Part shown: piece after piece, positions 52,368 to 63,261 of the stretch
How positions within the stretch are numbered: the first letter of the stretch is position 1
Layout of the letters: each line of letters begins with the position of its first letter
DNA from: Karalla daura
Lineage: Eukaryota > Chordata > Actinopteri > Chaetodontiformes > Leiognathidae
Direction of reading: 5' to 3'
NCBI GenBank assembly: GCA_029224185.1
Contig: CM055188.1
Location: 5,891,001 to 5,955,000, forward strand
DNA: 64,000 nucleotides
Notes under the pieces: generated by a model
Told to the model about the DNA's origin: nothing
Seen by the model: the letters and a program-made list of their open reading frames with translations, nothing else
Database searches by the model: none
Position numbers and translations under genes: made by a program

Positions 52368-54870
52368 GAACACTGAAAATGTGTTCAGCCAGGATTCGCA
52401 AGTATTCACAATTAAGTCTACAATGAAACATTTTGATGTTCTGTTGGCTCAATTTTTGATAACATTTTGTAGGATAGTCTGAAGATGCTCTATAACAAGT
52501 TTGTTGGACTTCATAATTTCCAATAGATGTAAATATACAATGTTCCTTCAATTGGGGATATATTTTGGTAGAAGTTGCAAGTCTGTAGCACATATGGTTG
52601 ATTTGTTGTAAATATTCAAAATTTTAAAATGTAATGGCTTGTTGTTATTGTTGGTCATTTTTTTATTAACAGAGAAGAAGAACATACAGAAAAACAATTG
52701 GGTTCTGGTATCTTAGGTTGCCTGGCTCCAAAAAATCCCTCAACTTCTGCTGCAGTTGGATGGTGGTTGGATAGTGGTTCTGGTCTTTCTTGGTGTCTGT
52801 GTGAGAGAGAGAGAGACACTAAAAAAGCTGGACATAGCATGCACATGTGATTCCTGCTATTGAAAGTACCCTGCTCTTCTAATCATCACACTTTCACATA
52901 CCTGCCTCTTATCTACCAGATGGTAAACTCCAAACATGGATCCAGAAAAAGAGAGTCACTCACATCATTTGCATGTTATTCTTTTGCCTTTTGTCCTTCA
53001 AATTTCACTCTGCTGCGGAGACTTTGGCGCCAGGGTTTGCTCTGGCTGTCACCCAGTGCTGAAAACCAGAGATCACATCCAGGGACCTCACAGTGCTTGG
53101 TGTTGTACCCAGGTGATGGCTGAGATACTGTGGTGTTTTGATTTTGATGGCCCTGCATTTAAATCTGATGCTGTAGCCCTACACAGATGTCTAAACATGC
53201 TACGGTGCAAGTAAGATCATTCCTGCCATAGTTATTGCAACACGAGAGCCCACATATTCCCTATAAAGCTGCTGGTTCACATACACAAACAGAACAGAGT
53301 GGACCAGCACCATGATAAAAGTATTGTTTCAACCATCCATGTGCCAAGCCAGTTTACTATAAGTAATAATTTAATTTGATTGTAACTTTATTATAAAGTG
53401 TTATTGGAGAGATCTAGAAACCATTGTTAACCATAGGCTTATGGGAAAGAAATGTACACTCTCTGTCTTGAGATACAGAATCTCAATTAACCTGTCTTTT
53501 TATTAGCTCAAAGAAATCATTAACTACAGTGGGCTTTATGTATACAACTGTATGTTGTAAATATACAATTGTATTTTTACAACATACAATTTTGCTTCAA
53601 GTGATTCAATTTTAGGAAATCCCATTCTTTCTTCAAAAAGTTTATTAATCTCTTATGGCTGTTGTTTATTAATCTCAGTTAGTTTTTTTTAATCTCAGTA
53701 TTTTTTTTAATCTCAGTATTTTTTTACTGTTATCATTTCTTTAGCAGAGCTGCAGCCCACTGACATTTCAAAATTTTTTGTCCTTTTTTAACCTGTCCTG
53801 CCCAGGAGTTTAGGCATACAGTACAGTACTGGGTGCCTTTGTAGTGCCAAGCAGATTATTTTGTACAAGGGATACAATTCAATATAATGTTCTTCCCCTG
53901 TTTCATGAAAAAAGAGCCCTCTTGAGAGAGAGAGTAAAAGAGTAATAAAAAAGAGAGGGAACGTGACTACAATAGTCATGAAAACAGCAACAACAGCAGC
54001 AAGAACAACAATAGCAACAGGCTGAAATCAGCACCTTAACAGGGTGATAATCAGATTCAATCAAGGATTACATTTGGGACACATATTGGACAACTTCCCA
54101 GGATTTGGTGGTCATAGTTACATAGTTACACAAAAGGCATAGTAACGTACTGGCAGGCAATAAAGGCTTGTGCAATAAATAGAGTGAAGTCATATGTACA
54201 CATACCTGTCAAGTGAGACAGGGGAAGTAGGGAGGAAAAGAGATATCCAGGTTGGAGTCGTGTCTCATGACATTGACACTGTGAGCCAGATGTCTCTGCC
54301 AGATATTAACATTCAGAGAAAAGTTGAGAAAATATTCAGTAACACTGATCGCGAACAGATTATAATTAGCTGCAGACTTGTTTATTCTCAGGTCGCAGGT
54401 TGCTATAAGTACTGTGCTGTGACCACAAATCTGCAAAGTTTCCATCTCCATGCGTGAAATGAAATGTCAAACTGGTTTTGCATGGCTTGCATATTGACAA
54501 AATTCTGCTTGTAAAACTTAAATGTAGTGTAGAAGCATAATGGCTTGTTTATTTTTGCATAGACCACTTTATATAGACTATACATTTGATTGCTCACTGA
54601 ACACCTCACCCTGAAGTACAGCCTGTGGTTCAACAACAGTTTGCTGTCTCGATATGCCTATTTTGTTTGGGGATCCAGTTAGAGTCATACTTTACTTATA
54701 TGGATTACAAAGTGTGTGTGAATAGTTTAATTTTAACCAGTGCAACACCCTCTGCTCTGCTGGCAATTGTCGTGCAGAATCTCTTCAGTCCCCTAGCACA
54801 CAGAGTTAGACCATGCAGTTCTAGAGCAGGAGCATGCCAGAAGGCTGTTCTATATGTAGGACTAAAGGTG
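52368..54870. other. Intergenic DNA, little recognised
   Basis: AT-rich. Includes a short tandem of 'tttttttaatctcagta' (three copies, 53670-53727) and a 13-bp stem-loop TGTATGTTGTAAA/TTTACAACATACA (53549-53588). No gene recognised. Confidence 0.5.
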
Positions 54871-55526
54871 CCAAATTGAAATAAATAGATAAAACATTTA
54901 ATAAATAAATACACCTTTCAATAATTACTAAATGTGTCATTAATTAATTAAAATTGGTATTAATATTGCAGTGCATCTTCCAAACTCGCCCACCAAAGTC
55001 AGTGGGCGGATTCCTAACACCTGATTGGTTGTGACAGCGTGTGAGGTGCAGGAGGAACCGGAGGAGTTCTGTTTAAAGCTTCCTCAATCCTCAGTCAAAT
55101 ATGCTGCTTCACTCTGGCTCCATTAGTATCTCGGTATATTGAATGCCAAATGTGCTTGTCCTTGTGTCTGCTGTGCCTGTTTCCCCCTTCCCCTGGGTCC
55201 AGCCGCCGGAGCCGAAGGAGTTTTGTTCTGAAGTCCTGCACCTTGAACGCTGTCACAAATAATCAGGTGTTGGGAACCACTGACTTTGATGGGTGAGTTT
55301 GACAGAAAAAATCAATTCAAGATGCACTGCAACACAGGCACATGAAATAAATAAATAGTGAAATAATTATATATTTTTTTTTTACATGAATTAATTGGTA
55401 TTTTAATTAATGACACATTTACTAACACATTTACAACTAATGCCAAATGTAATTAATGGATGACACATTTACGTAATTATTTAATGATGTATTTATTTAT
55501 TTAATGGTGTATCTATTTAGATTTGG
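54871..55526. mobile_element. Foldback/MITE with ~250-bp imperfect inverted arms
   Basis: The left arm 54871-55060 pairs with the complement of about 55230-55526: both start CCAAAT, contain 'attaaataaataaataca', 'aaatgtgtcattaatta', 'tgcagtgcatctt', 'tcaaagtcagtgg' and 'aacacctgatt.tttgtgacagcg', and approach a GC-rich centre (55070-55240). The right arm has an extra AT-rich segment. No coding capacity seen. Confidence 0.75.
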
Positions 55527-56089
55527 AATTTTCAGTATACAGTAGTTTTTTCTCCATAGTTCTAGTGGTCGGTCTTGTGGTCCTTTTGCGTATTGGTGCT
55601 GGCGTGGCTGATGCACCCGGGAGCTTTCAGGATTGGGTGTTGACTGCGACTTCAGGGGCACCTCGTGTGATCTCATCTGCAGGTGTAGTGGTGGCGTGGC
55701 CTATTCCAGGTCACAGAAGGCTAGGGTGGCCATATGTCTGGATTTAGGCCTGACAGTCCAGAATTTAAATACCTTGTCTGGCGTGCGGTGCAACCTCATT
55801 TGTCCTCCGTTTTAGAGTTTCAACTGAACGCAAAACTGCAACACTGTAATTGGATTCAATTCACTAAATTCTGTGATTTCTCATTAGTTGATTCTTTTGC
55901 GGGAAGCAACATCATCACCTGAAAATATCCACTGCAGAACTTTGTTAAGTTTATCATCCAGTCAACCATTACTAGTTATACAGGAGTGTATATCTTCAGT
56001 GGCTCATCTACAGCTAGGGGGATGTTGTCACGGTGAGTGCACTGGGGAGTATGTGTACACTAGAGTATGTGTATGTATCTATACACTAT

Positions 56090-56487
56090 GGGCCTGATTT
56101 ACAAAGATCTCAGCTAAAATTTGCTTAATTGTGTGCTCTTGGTAAGATTTTGCCGAAGTGACAACAGATACAAACAGCAGAATGCAAATGAGGAGTTTGT
56201 GTGCTGCCAGCCTTTCCATCATGGCGAGTAAAGAGGAAACGCACAAGCACAAGAATAAGAATTTGATTCCCTGGAGTTGAAAGTCTGCATTGCTGAGGCA
56301 AACAAACACAAGTAAACAGTCTGCTGCTCTCGATCATGGGCTACCAGTGATTGCGCAAGAGGAGAGCAGTAGCCAGTATGGCTTGTGTGCTCCAGTGGGA
56401 GACATGGACACTGGGCAGCTGGTCAGGTGCGGGTGACATCAAGTTTGCATACATTTATATACAAGCAAAGCTTTGTAGATCAGGCCC
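56090..56487. mobile_element. Harbinger-like MITE
   Basis: Bounded by GGGCCTGATTTACAAAG (56090) and the complement of GGGCCTGATCTACAAAGC (ending 56487). These termini are typical of PIF/Harbinger-derived MITEs in fish and amphibians. About 400 bp, non-coding. The 3-bp target duplication is not clear. Confidence 0.65.
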
Positions 56488-56569
56488 TAAGAGTATGTAT
56501 ATTATGCCTGTGTATTATGTATGCATACACTACATACACTAGTATGCATACTCTAGTATACTCGTAGCT

Positions 56570-56754
56570 CTTGGGACTCTCTGGTGATAAGTGGATGAGC
56601 AGACCAGGAATAAGTACTGCAGATGATTGAAGGTAATGGTGATCAGGTGTGTGCAGCAGCTCCGCCAGGTAATTGGCCACAGGATGAGAAAAGGTACAGG
56701 GAGGAGAAAAATGGGCCCTCTGGGCCACCAAGGGTCACAGCAGTGGCTGTGACA
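56570..56754 (-). repeat. Partial 3' LTR of gypsy copy a
   Basis: Starts with TGTCACAGCCACTG just downstream (minus strand) of the purine tract GGGGGGTA. The far end is not clear, about 56570, where TA/TG-rich flanking DNA begins. Confidence 0.5.
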
Positions 56755-56819
56755 GTACCCCCCCTACAACTGCCTCCAGTTGGCCCACCAGGCTTGTGTG
56801 GATAGGCCCTGTAGAAGTC

Positions 56820-57070
56820 ATCTAGGGTTGACAGACCCAGGACCGTTCCTCAGGGCCGTAACCCTCCCTCCCTGTCGACCAGAAACTGGAAACCTCTGCC
56901 CTGCCGCCTGACGTCCAGGATCTGGTTAACCGAAAAGGCTGGATGATCATCCACAACCAGGTGGGCGGAGGGAATTCAGCTGGAGAGCTCAGACAACTGG
57001 AGGAAACTGGTCTTAGCAAGGAGACGTGAAAAGTGGGATGAGCACTGAGTGTCTGGACACCTTCAGACAA
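56820..57070 (-). pseudogene. Integrase C-terminus and chromodomain (gypsy copy a)
   Basis: The frame has AHPTFHVSLLRPV, the conserved integrase tail, and 80 residues later [10 protein letters not shown], the signature end of the chromodomain (WxGYGPEExTW). The middle is out of the usual frame, so this is a broken remnant. Chromodomains guide insertion toward methylated-H3K9 chromatin in this group. Confidence 0.8.
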
Positions 57071-57639
57071 ACAGTAGAGGGATTACTGACTTTGACAATG
57101 AGAAAAGGACCAATATAGTGAGGAGCCAACTTGCAGGACTCAACTTTATGGGGGGGGGTCTTTGGTAGACAGCCACACCATCTGGCCAGACGGGTAGTTG
57201 GGTGCTGGTGAGCGGCGGCGATCAGCCAGCTGCTGATTTCTGGCCGATGACTTGAGGAAAGCTGCCCAAGCCTCTTTCCACACCCTCAGAATCCTTCACA
57301 AATGATGCTGAACAAATGGAACAGCGACTTCCTTCTCCTGAGCTGGAATAAGTGGTGGTTGGAAACCCTGCATTGCCATAAAAGGTGACATACCAGTAGC
57401 CGAAGAGGTGAGGGAGTTGTGTTCATACTCTACCTACGGTAACTGCCTGCTCCAGGATGATTGCGGGTGCATACACAGTGATGTGCGGCTTCTAGATCTT
57501 GATTTTCCGGCTCTGTCTGACCGTTAGTGTAAGGGTGAAAACCAGATTACAAAACCGCCAGACCTGTAAAGAAAACTGAGGCCTGCAGTCAGAAACAATG
57601 GGGATACCGTGGAGACGGAAAACATGGAATACGAGAATG

Positions 57640-58412
57640 TGAGGGACCAAGCGGCAGGCGTGAGAGACACAGCATGATGGACTTCAAAAATCAGGATTTA
57701 TTTACTAAACAAAAAAATAAAGAATCTGGATCACAAATTAATTAGACGAAACGGAGAAATTCAAGAACGGGAAAAAAACAACTAAACCTAACAGAACTTA
57801 ACTAACAGAACTTAAGAAAAGTGACCCCCCAAATGACACCTGGGGGAAACCTATATACTCAACTGATCAAACCAACTAGACACACTAGGGAGATCACAAC
57901 CAAAAATGAAATACACTATTCAAAACCCATGGACAACAGTCAACTCGAAGAAAAGACAAAGGTAAATAAATAATATTTGCAAAGTCAAATTAATTCGAAA
58001 TAATATCAATCAGAAACAAATACACATTCCCACAATACTGAACTCCCCCCCCACATAACTTTTCCTGGATATGGACCCCTCCACTGGCCTCTTAATGCGA
58101 AACTCTACACTGTGGAAGTCCTTTGCCCGGAAGCTGGTCACCCAGAAGTCATGCCTGCAGCAGCTTGATCAGACATCTCCTCTGCACTCCGGTAACTTAA
58201 ATAACTCAAACAAAGGATTAAATTAACAAACTTCAACATAAGAACTATGTGCTCCTAGCTGTAACTTAAATGAAAAAGGCTAAATAAAGATTATAATGTT
58301 GAAACAGAAGAAATGTGTTGCGAAAAAATTGTTCTGTGTGTGTGTGTATGTGGTGCGTAGCACGATATCTTGCGACCCTTTTCAATGTGCGGGCGCAAAG
58401 TCGGCCGCCACA
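57640..58412 (-). mobile_element. Possible solo LTR inserted in gypsy integrase
   Basis: About 773 bp that interrupts the integrase homology between 57639 and 58413. Minus-strand ends are TGTGGCGGCC… and …TTGGTCCCTCA, i.e. TG…CA. The borders carry 'gagaatg' and 'gagatg', a target duplication with one indel at best. An AATAAA lies in the right place near its end on the minus strand (about 57695). No coding sequence. It could also be another type of insertion. Confidence 0.4.
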
Positions 58413-58536
58413 GAGATGTTGAGTGGTTTTCAAGGCTGAGAGGAGTTTGGGGAGAGGAACAGTGCACAGCCTTCAAAAAGTGATCAACAATAGTTAAAAT
58501 GGTGGCATTACCTTCAGAGGGAGGTAAAGCACAAAA

Positions 58537-58830
58537 TCAATAGCTATATGTCACCATGGTCGAGTAGGGTCCAGCAGGCCAGCTGGAGGTCAGCGAGAGG
58601 TCTTCCCAAGGGCTGAGACAGAGCAGGGTGTCACGGGATATTGTCGGCCACCAAAACCGTTGCCAGATTAAACCCAGGGTGCGTGTTGCTTCAGGATTAC
58701 AGACAAGGTTGGAATAGTGTCCCCACGGTAACACTTGAGACCGGATTCCTTCAGAGACGAACAGGCGGTTTGCTGGTCCACCTCCTGGTCCAGGGTCCCT
58801 GGAGAGGGCCACCTTCGCTTGTTGCTCCAA
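58537..58830 (-). pseudogene. Integrase N-terminal fragment (gypsy copy a)
   Basis: RLFVSEGIRSQVLPWGHYS and QRFWWPTISRDT match the HHCC zinc-finger region of gypsy integrases (compare copy b, [18 protein letters not shown] and [12 protein letters not shown]). The zinc ligands are partly lost and the frame is broken after it. Confidence 0.8.
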
Positions 58831-58892
58831 TTCTCAGTGAACAGCCCCCACGAAATAGCTGGCAGGAAAAATGGTCTCAGGAGGGGTGTTCT

Positions 58893-59573
58893 CTAGTTTA
58901 CCGTCTGCTTAGCGGGAAAGGGCATCTGGTTTGAGATTACGAGAGCCGGGCTATAAAAAAGTGAAAAATTAAACCTGCCAAGAAAATGTGCCGACCTGGC
59001 CTTTTGGGAATTCAACCATTTTGCACTCTGGAGGTAAGCCATGTTTTTGTGGTCAGTCCAAGCCCCCTCCTGCCAGTGCCTCCACTCCTCTAAGGCTAAA
59101 ACCACAGCTAGAAGCTCATTATTGCCAACATCGTAGTTCTGTTCATCTGGAGAAAGATGTCGTGAGAAAAAAGCACAGGTATGTAACTTATTCCCCTTGT
59201 ACTGGGAGAGTACTGCCCCCACACCAGAGTCAGATGTGTCTACCTCAACAACAAACTGCTTAGTTGTGTCTGGGTGAACGAGAACAGGCATAGAGGCCAA
59301 CAGGGACTTTAGCTGGTTAAAAGCCTGGGCGGCATCAGGTGACCAAACGAACAGGCAAGCAGTGGAAGTGAGGGTAGTAAGAGGAGTCGCAACTTTACTT
59401 AAACCCTTGATAAAAATGCTGCTTAAAGTTAGCAAACCCCAGAAATCGTAGTTTTTTACGATTCTCTGGTACTGGCCACTCGACCATCGCACCAATCTTG
59501 GCTGGATCAGAACGAATCTGCCCTGTTCAATGATAAAACCAACAACAGGAACTGGAGGAATGTGGACTCGCAC
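58893..59573 (-). pseudogene. RT thumb and RNase H (gypsy copy a)
   Basis: A 226-codon frame. It begins with the RT connection ([30 protein letters not shown]), then RNase H blocks [16 protein letters not shown] (catalytic Asp), [15 protein letters not shown] (Glu) and TDHKN (Asp), and ends near [10 protein letters not shown]. The order and spacing match Ty3/gypsy pol. It is out of frame with the upstream RT. Confidence 0.88.
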
Positions 59574-59944
59574 TGTTCTACCTTAACAAAAAGTTTGTTT
59601 TCCAAAAGCCACTGGAACACAAGCCTGACAAAAACTAAAATATCGTCTAAATAGACAAAAACAAAACAGTTGAGATTGTCTCGGAGAATGTCATTAACTA
59701 AAGTTTGAAAAACCGCAGGTGCATTTATTAAACCAAAAGGTATGACTAAATACTCAAAGTGACCGAGTGGTGCGTTAAAAGCGGTTTTCCACTCATCTCC
59801 ATCACGAATCTGAACGAGGTGGTACACGTTGCAGAGATCTAATTTAGGGAACACAGTGGGTTGGTCCAGCCGTTGTTCGCGAGGTCTCAAATTTTTCCCT
59901 GCACAAATCTGTCTGCGCCACTTCCGCAGATGGCACAGATGCAC
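59507..59944 (-). pseudogene. Reverse transcriptase core (gypsy copy a)
   Basis: Contains [15 protein letters not shown] (domain A), [26 protein letters not shown] (domain B) and [12 protein letters not shown] with the catalytic YLDD (59632-59676). The upstream RT and protease part is deleted or scrambled: only a short frame (60325-59957) links gag to RT. Confidence 0.9.
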
Positions 59945-59956
59945 GCAGATGTGGCC

Positions 59957-60325
59957 TTAAGGCAAAAACATTTGAGGCTCAGGCAAATGAACAACTGAAA
60001 TATTGTGATCCTCAACAAAACTGGCAGCAACAAAATTCTTGTCTGCTTTTTTGTCAAAAAAGGCCGAAAGCTGAGTGTGTAAGAAATTACATTTGGGAGT
60101 TGGTTCCTGGCTTACCTGGGTACTCCCTCGCACAGGCGAGCCTAGGCTTTTGGGAGCGAGGGGCAGTTCTGGCGGACATGGCCTGGCAACCCTGAGGCAG
60201 TTGCTCCAGCTTGAGAGGGGAAGGTGAGGATGGGCGCATCCTACAACCAGAGTGTTGGAGGAGGAAGTGTAGGACGTACCCCGCTGTCGAAGCCACTCCC
60301 GCAGACCAACCTGTTCTCTTCCCAC
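59957..60325 (-). pseudogene. gag end / protease-proximal remnant (gypsy copy a)
   Basis: The frame includes GREQVGLREWLRQRG (gag), and in the next frame 'QLPQGCQAMSARTAPRSQKPR', resembling a decayed zinc knuckle GxPGHxxxNCP. It then reads FLHTQLSAFFDKKADKNFV, the region leading to protease/RT. No protease DTG is visible. Confidence 0.6.
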
Positions 60326-61053
60326 CGCGTAAAATACTGACTATTTGTCATGCCCCTGAACGTTACATATAGACGCCGAAGGTAACCTTCCGCGTTTATT
60401 GACGCTCCGGGTTCGCCATTGACTCTTATGCAAATCTCAGCTCGGCTGGAGGGGACACTGAGAGCAGAGGCTCCAGCCAAGCCGCTAAACGTCAAATATA
60501 AACGCAGAAGGTAAAGTTCCACGTCTAGATTTGGCGCCCCAGGTTCTGCATTGACTCTCATGCAAATCTCAGCTCGGCTGGATGGGACACTGAGAGCAGA
60601 GGCTCCAGCCGTCCATTCACTCCCATAATAACCTGGTCACGTGAAGCATGATGTCACTAACTACAGTCTCATTGGAGAACCGAGGATCCTCTGTCCGGAA
60701 GTGTTTTTCTCACTATTTTTCTCACTATTTTTATACTTTGTCCAGAGAATATATCCACTGACACGTTAAACAAGGCCAATATTTGAAATGCCTGGCTAAA
60801 TATCTAGGTAAATTATGTGAATTTATACTAAAACAACAATGGATAAATTGGATTTCAACAGACTGTTTTACATCTGCTCATGCTGCTTGATGTTGGTTTG
60901 CTGGTTGTTGCTGGGATTAAATAAAAAACAGTAAAGTCATGGCTAAATGTGCAGAATAGTGACGATGAATATAAATAAATAATGAATCCTTTTGTGAAAT
61001 TAAATTTGTGATTATGATAATTATAATAATTATTATTTGGTCGCTCTCTGTCC

Positions 61054-61091
61054 GACAGAGAGAGAGAGACAGACAGAGAGAGAGAGAGAGG
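61054..61091. repeat. (GA)n/(CAGA)n microsatellite
   Basis: GA dinucleotides with CAGA interruptions, within the inverted-repeat element. Confidence 0.9.
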
Positions 61092-61159
61092 CTTTTGAGG
61101 GTCAGAGACACAGTATCCCACATTGTGGGGAAGCACCCTTACACCCACCTTTCTCATGA

Positions 61160-62200
61160 AATAAACATGATATGTCATGGTTATACATATTTCTTTAAAT
61201 ATTGACTTGGTATATGAGAATCTCTGAGCTCTGATGAGATGATTGAAAGATAGATGAGAAGAAGAAATTGTGATCAGGAACCTTGGAAGCTTATTATAGA
61301 TTTTGGGGCCTGCTTGAACGGTGTTGCTTCTGACCTCCCCATACACATTCTAAAATGTCATCCTCATTGCTCAAAAAATCTATGGAGGGCTGGTTCTTGC
61401 CATAAGTGTTATGAGCAGTCACCTGGGGGGCCATCTGCTGGAGGGGTGCTGTCATGTCACCCTTGGCCTGTCATTCAATTGTTTGTGGCCTCTCAGCCAC
61501 TTTCTGAGGTAGTAGGAGCCTGAAACTCAGCATGATGGATCCTCTTGACCTACTATTTAACATTTATTTCAGCCATTTAGCTCAAAGTGTTGAGGAGGAG
61601 TGCCTGATTTAGAAATGAGGGGGTCTAAAAGCTACAGCCAACTAGACCATCAGATTCTGGAGAGCAATCTGGAGATCTCTTTCTAAGGGTGCTGTGAATC
61701 TGACATTTCAGTATGTTGTAGGGGGGCCCTGGACAAGATGATACCTTTCAAAGGGCGGGGCTTTGAACGTTCGCCATTTCCCATTGAGGGCTCGCCACGG
61801 TCGGAAAAATAGACCAAATGGCCTGAAACTCTCTGCAGACCCCATAATGGACCTGGAACAGACCCTCCAAGCCCCGCCTCCATAGACCCTTGGGGGCCTT
61901 TGGGGAAGCAAAGTTGCTCTACGAAGGTGCTATTAACATGGAGGGAGCAGGTCTGAATACAAGACCTTCTGACAAGCAACAAAGTCAAAAACCAGGAGGA
62001 AATTCCAAGGGGAAGGTATTTTTCTTTCCCCTCCTCCCTTTTGAGTCAGGGACATTAGGACTACAAACAAAAGGTGGTGGAGCACATGAGTATGCATTCC
62101 AATGTAGTTCATTTTCAGGTAAGGCTTCACGGGGTAAAGTAAACCTCTTTCCGGTAAATATTCAAAGAAATATGTATAACCATGACATATATGTTTAATT
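61160..62200. repeat. Nested inverted pair inside the inverted-repeat element
   Basis: 'atatgtcatggttatacatatttctttaaatatt' at 61170-61203 recurs inverted at about 62157-62192 with two changes. It may mark a second element inserted in the first. Confidence 0.6.
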
Positions 62201-63261
62201 AATGTGACACGGTACATTATGAATCATAAACATTTATTAGAACTAGTATAAGAGTGGACACTGCATAGCCAGCTTGTCATGTACCGCGCAGCTATGACAT
62301 CATGAAAAAGTGCAGTATGGTGACTGCTGGGAGTTGGAGTTGTGTCAGAGTGAAAAAATATTAAACCACAATAAACAGTTGAGGGGATACCTCTCCGGAG
62401 TTTTTGTTGGTCATAAGAGCAGTTCAAGAAACTCTACACCTCGGACGCTTCATTAATTTAGTGTCAATTCCTGGCAAATATGTGGGCATAAATGCCAAGC
62501 GAAACTGAATACGTCAACCTCGTCGCCACATTACTCGTGGCAAATAGGAGCGTGGTCCCCATATATTCATCTTGCCGCAAAATTGCTAGTGGCATAAGAA
62601 TAACGCACAGTAAGATGTATTAACTGATGATGTACTATAACCTATGGAAATCCTAACTTTCATCAAAGCTACGATTTTCACTGGAACACACACAGCCAAA
62701 GCCGTCCATTCGTTTCTATGGTAACACGCCGCACACTGCATGAGAAGGGGGGCAGGTCTTGAGCAGATGTAAACAGTCTGTTGAAATCCAATTTAACCAT
62801 TGTTGTTTTAGTATAAATTCACATTATTTCCATAGATATTTAGCCAGGCATTTCAACTATTGGCCTTGTTCAACGTGTCAGTGGATATATTCTCGGGACA
62901 AAGTATAAACATGGTGAGAAAAATAATGAGAAAAACATCTCCGGACAGAGGATCCACGGTTCTCCAATGAGACTGTAGTTAGTGACATCATGCTTTGCTT
63001 GACCGGGTTATTATGGGAGTGAACGGACGGCTGGAGCCTCTGCCCTCTTCCTCTGTCAATGCAGAACTCAGAGCGTCAAATGCGGACGCGGAACTTTACC
63101 TTCCACATTTATATTTGATTTTTAGCGGCTTGGCTGGAGCCTCTGCTCTCAGCTTCCCATCCACCCGACCTGGGATTTGCATGAGAGCCAATGGAGAACC
63201 CGGAGCATCAATAAACAGACACGGAAGGTTACCTTCCGAAGGAAACCTTCCGCGTTTATTG

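Larger units (their letters stand above)
56570..60345 (-). mobile_element. Chromodomain Ty3/gypsy retrotransposon, decayed copy a
   Basis: In minus-strand order: end of gag with a remnant of the nucleocapsid knuckle (about 60200-60130), a shortened protease region, reverse transcriptase (59944-59507), RNase H (59573-58893), integrase zinc finger (58830-58600), integrase core interrupted by an insertion, and the integrase C-terminus with chromodomain (57070-56820). Then come a polypurine tract (complement of 56758-56766) and a partial LTR. Gene order pol RT-RH-IN-chromodomain defines chromoviruses such as fish sushi-type elements. Many stops and frameshifts; the gag 5' half is missing at the border with the inverted-repeat element. 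Not functional. Confidence 0.88.
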
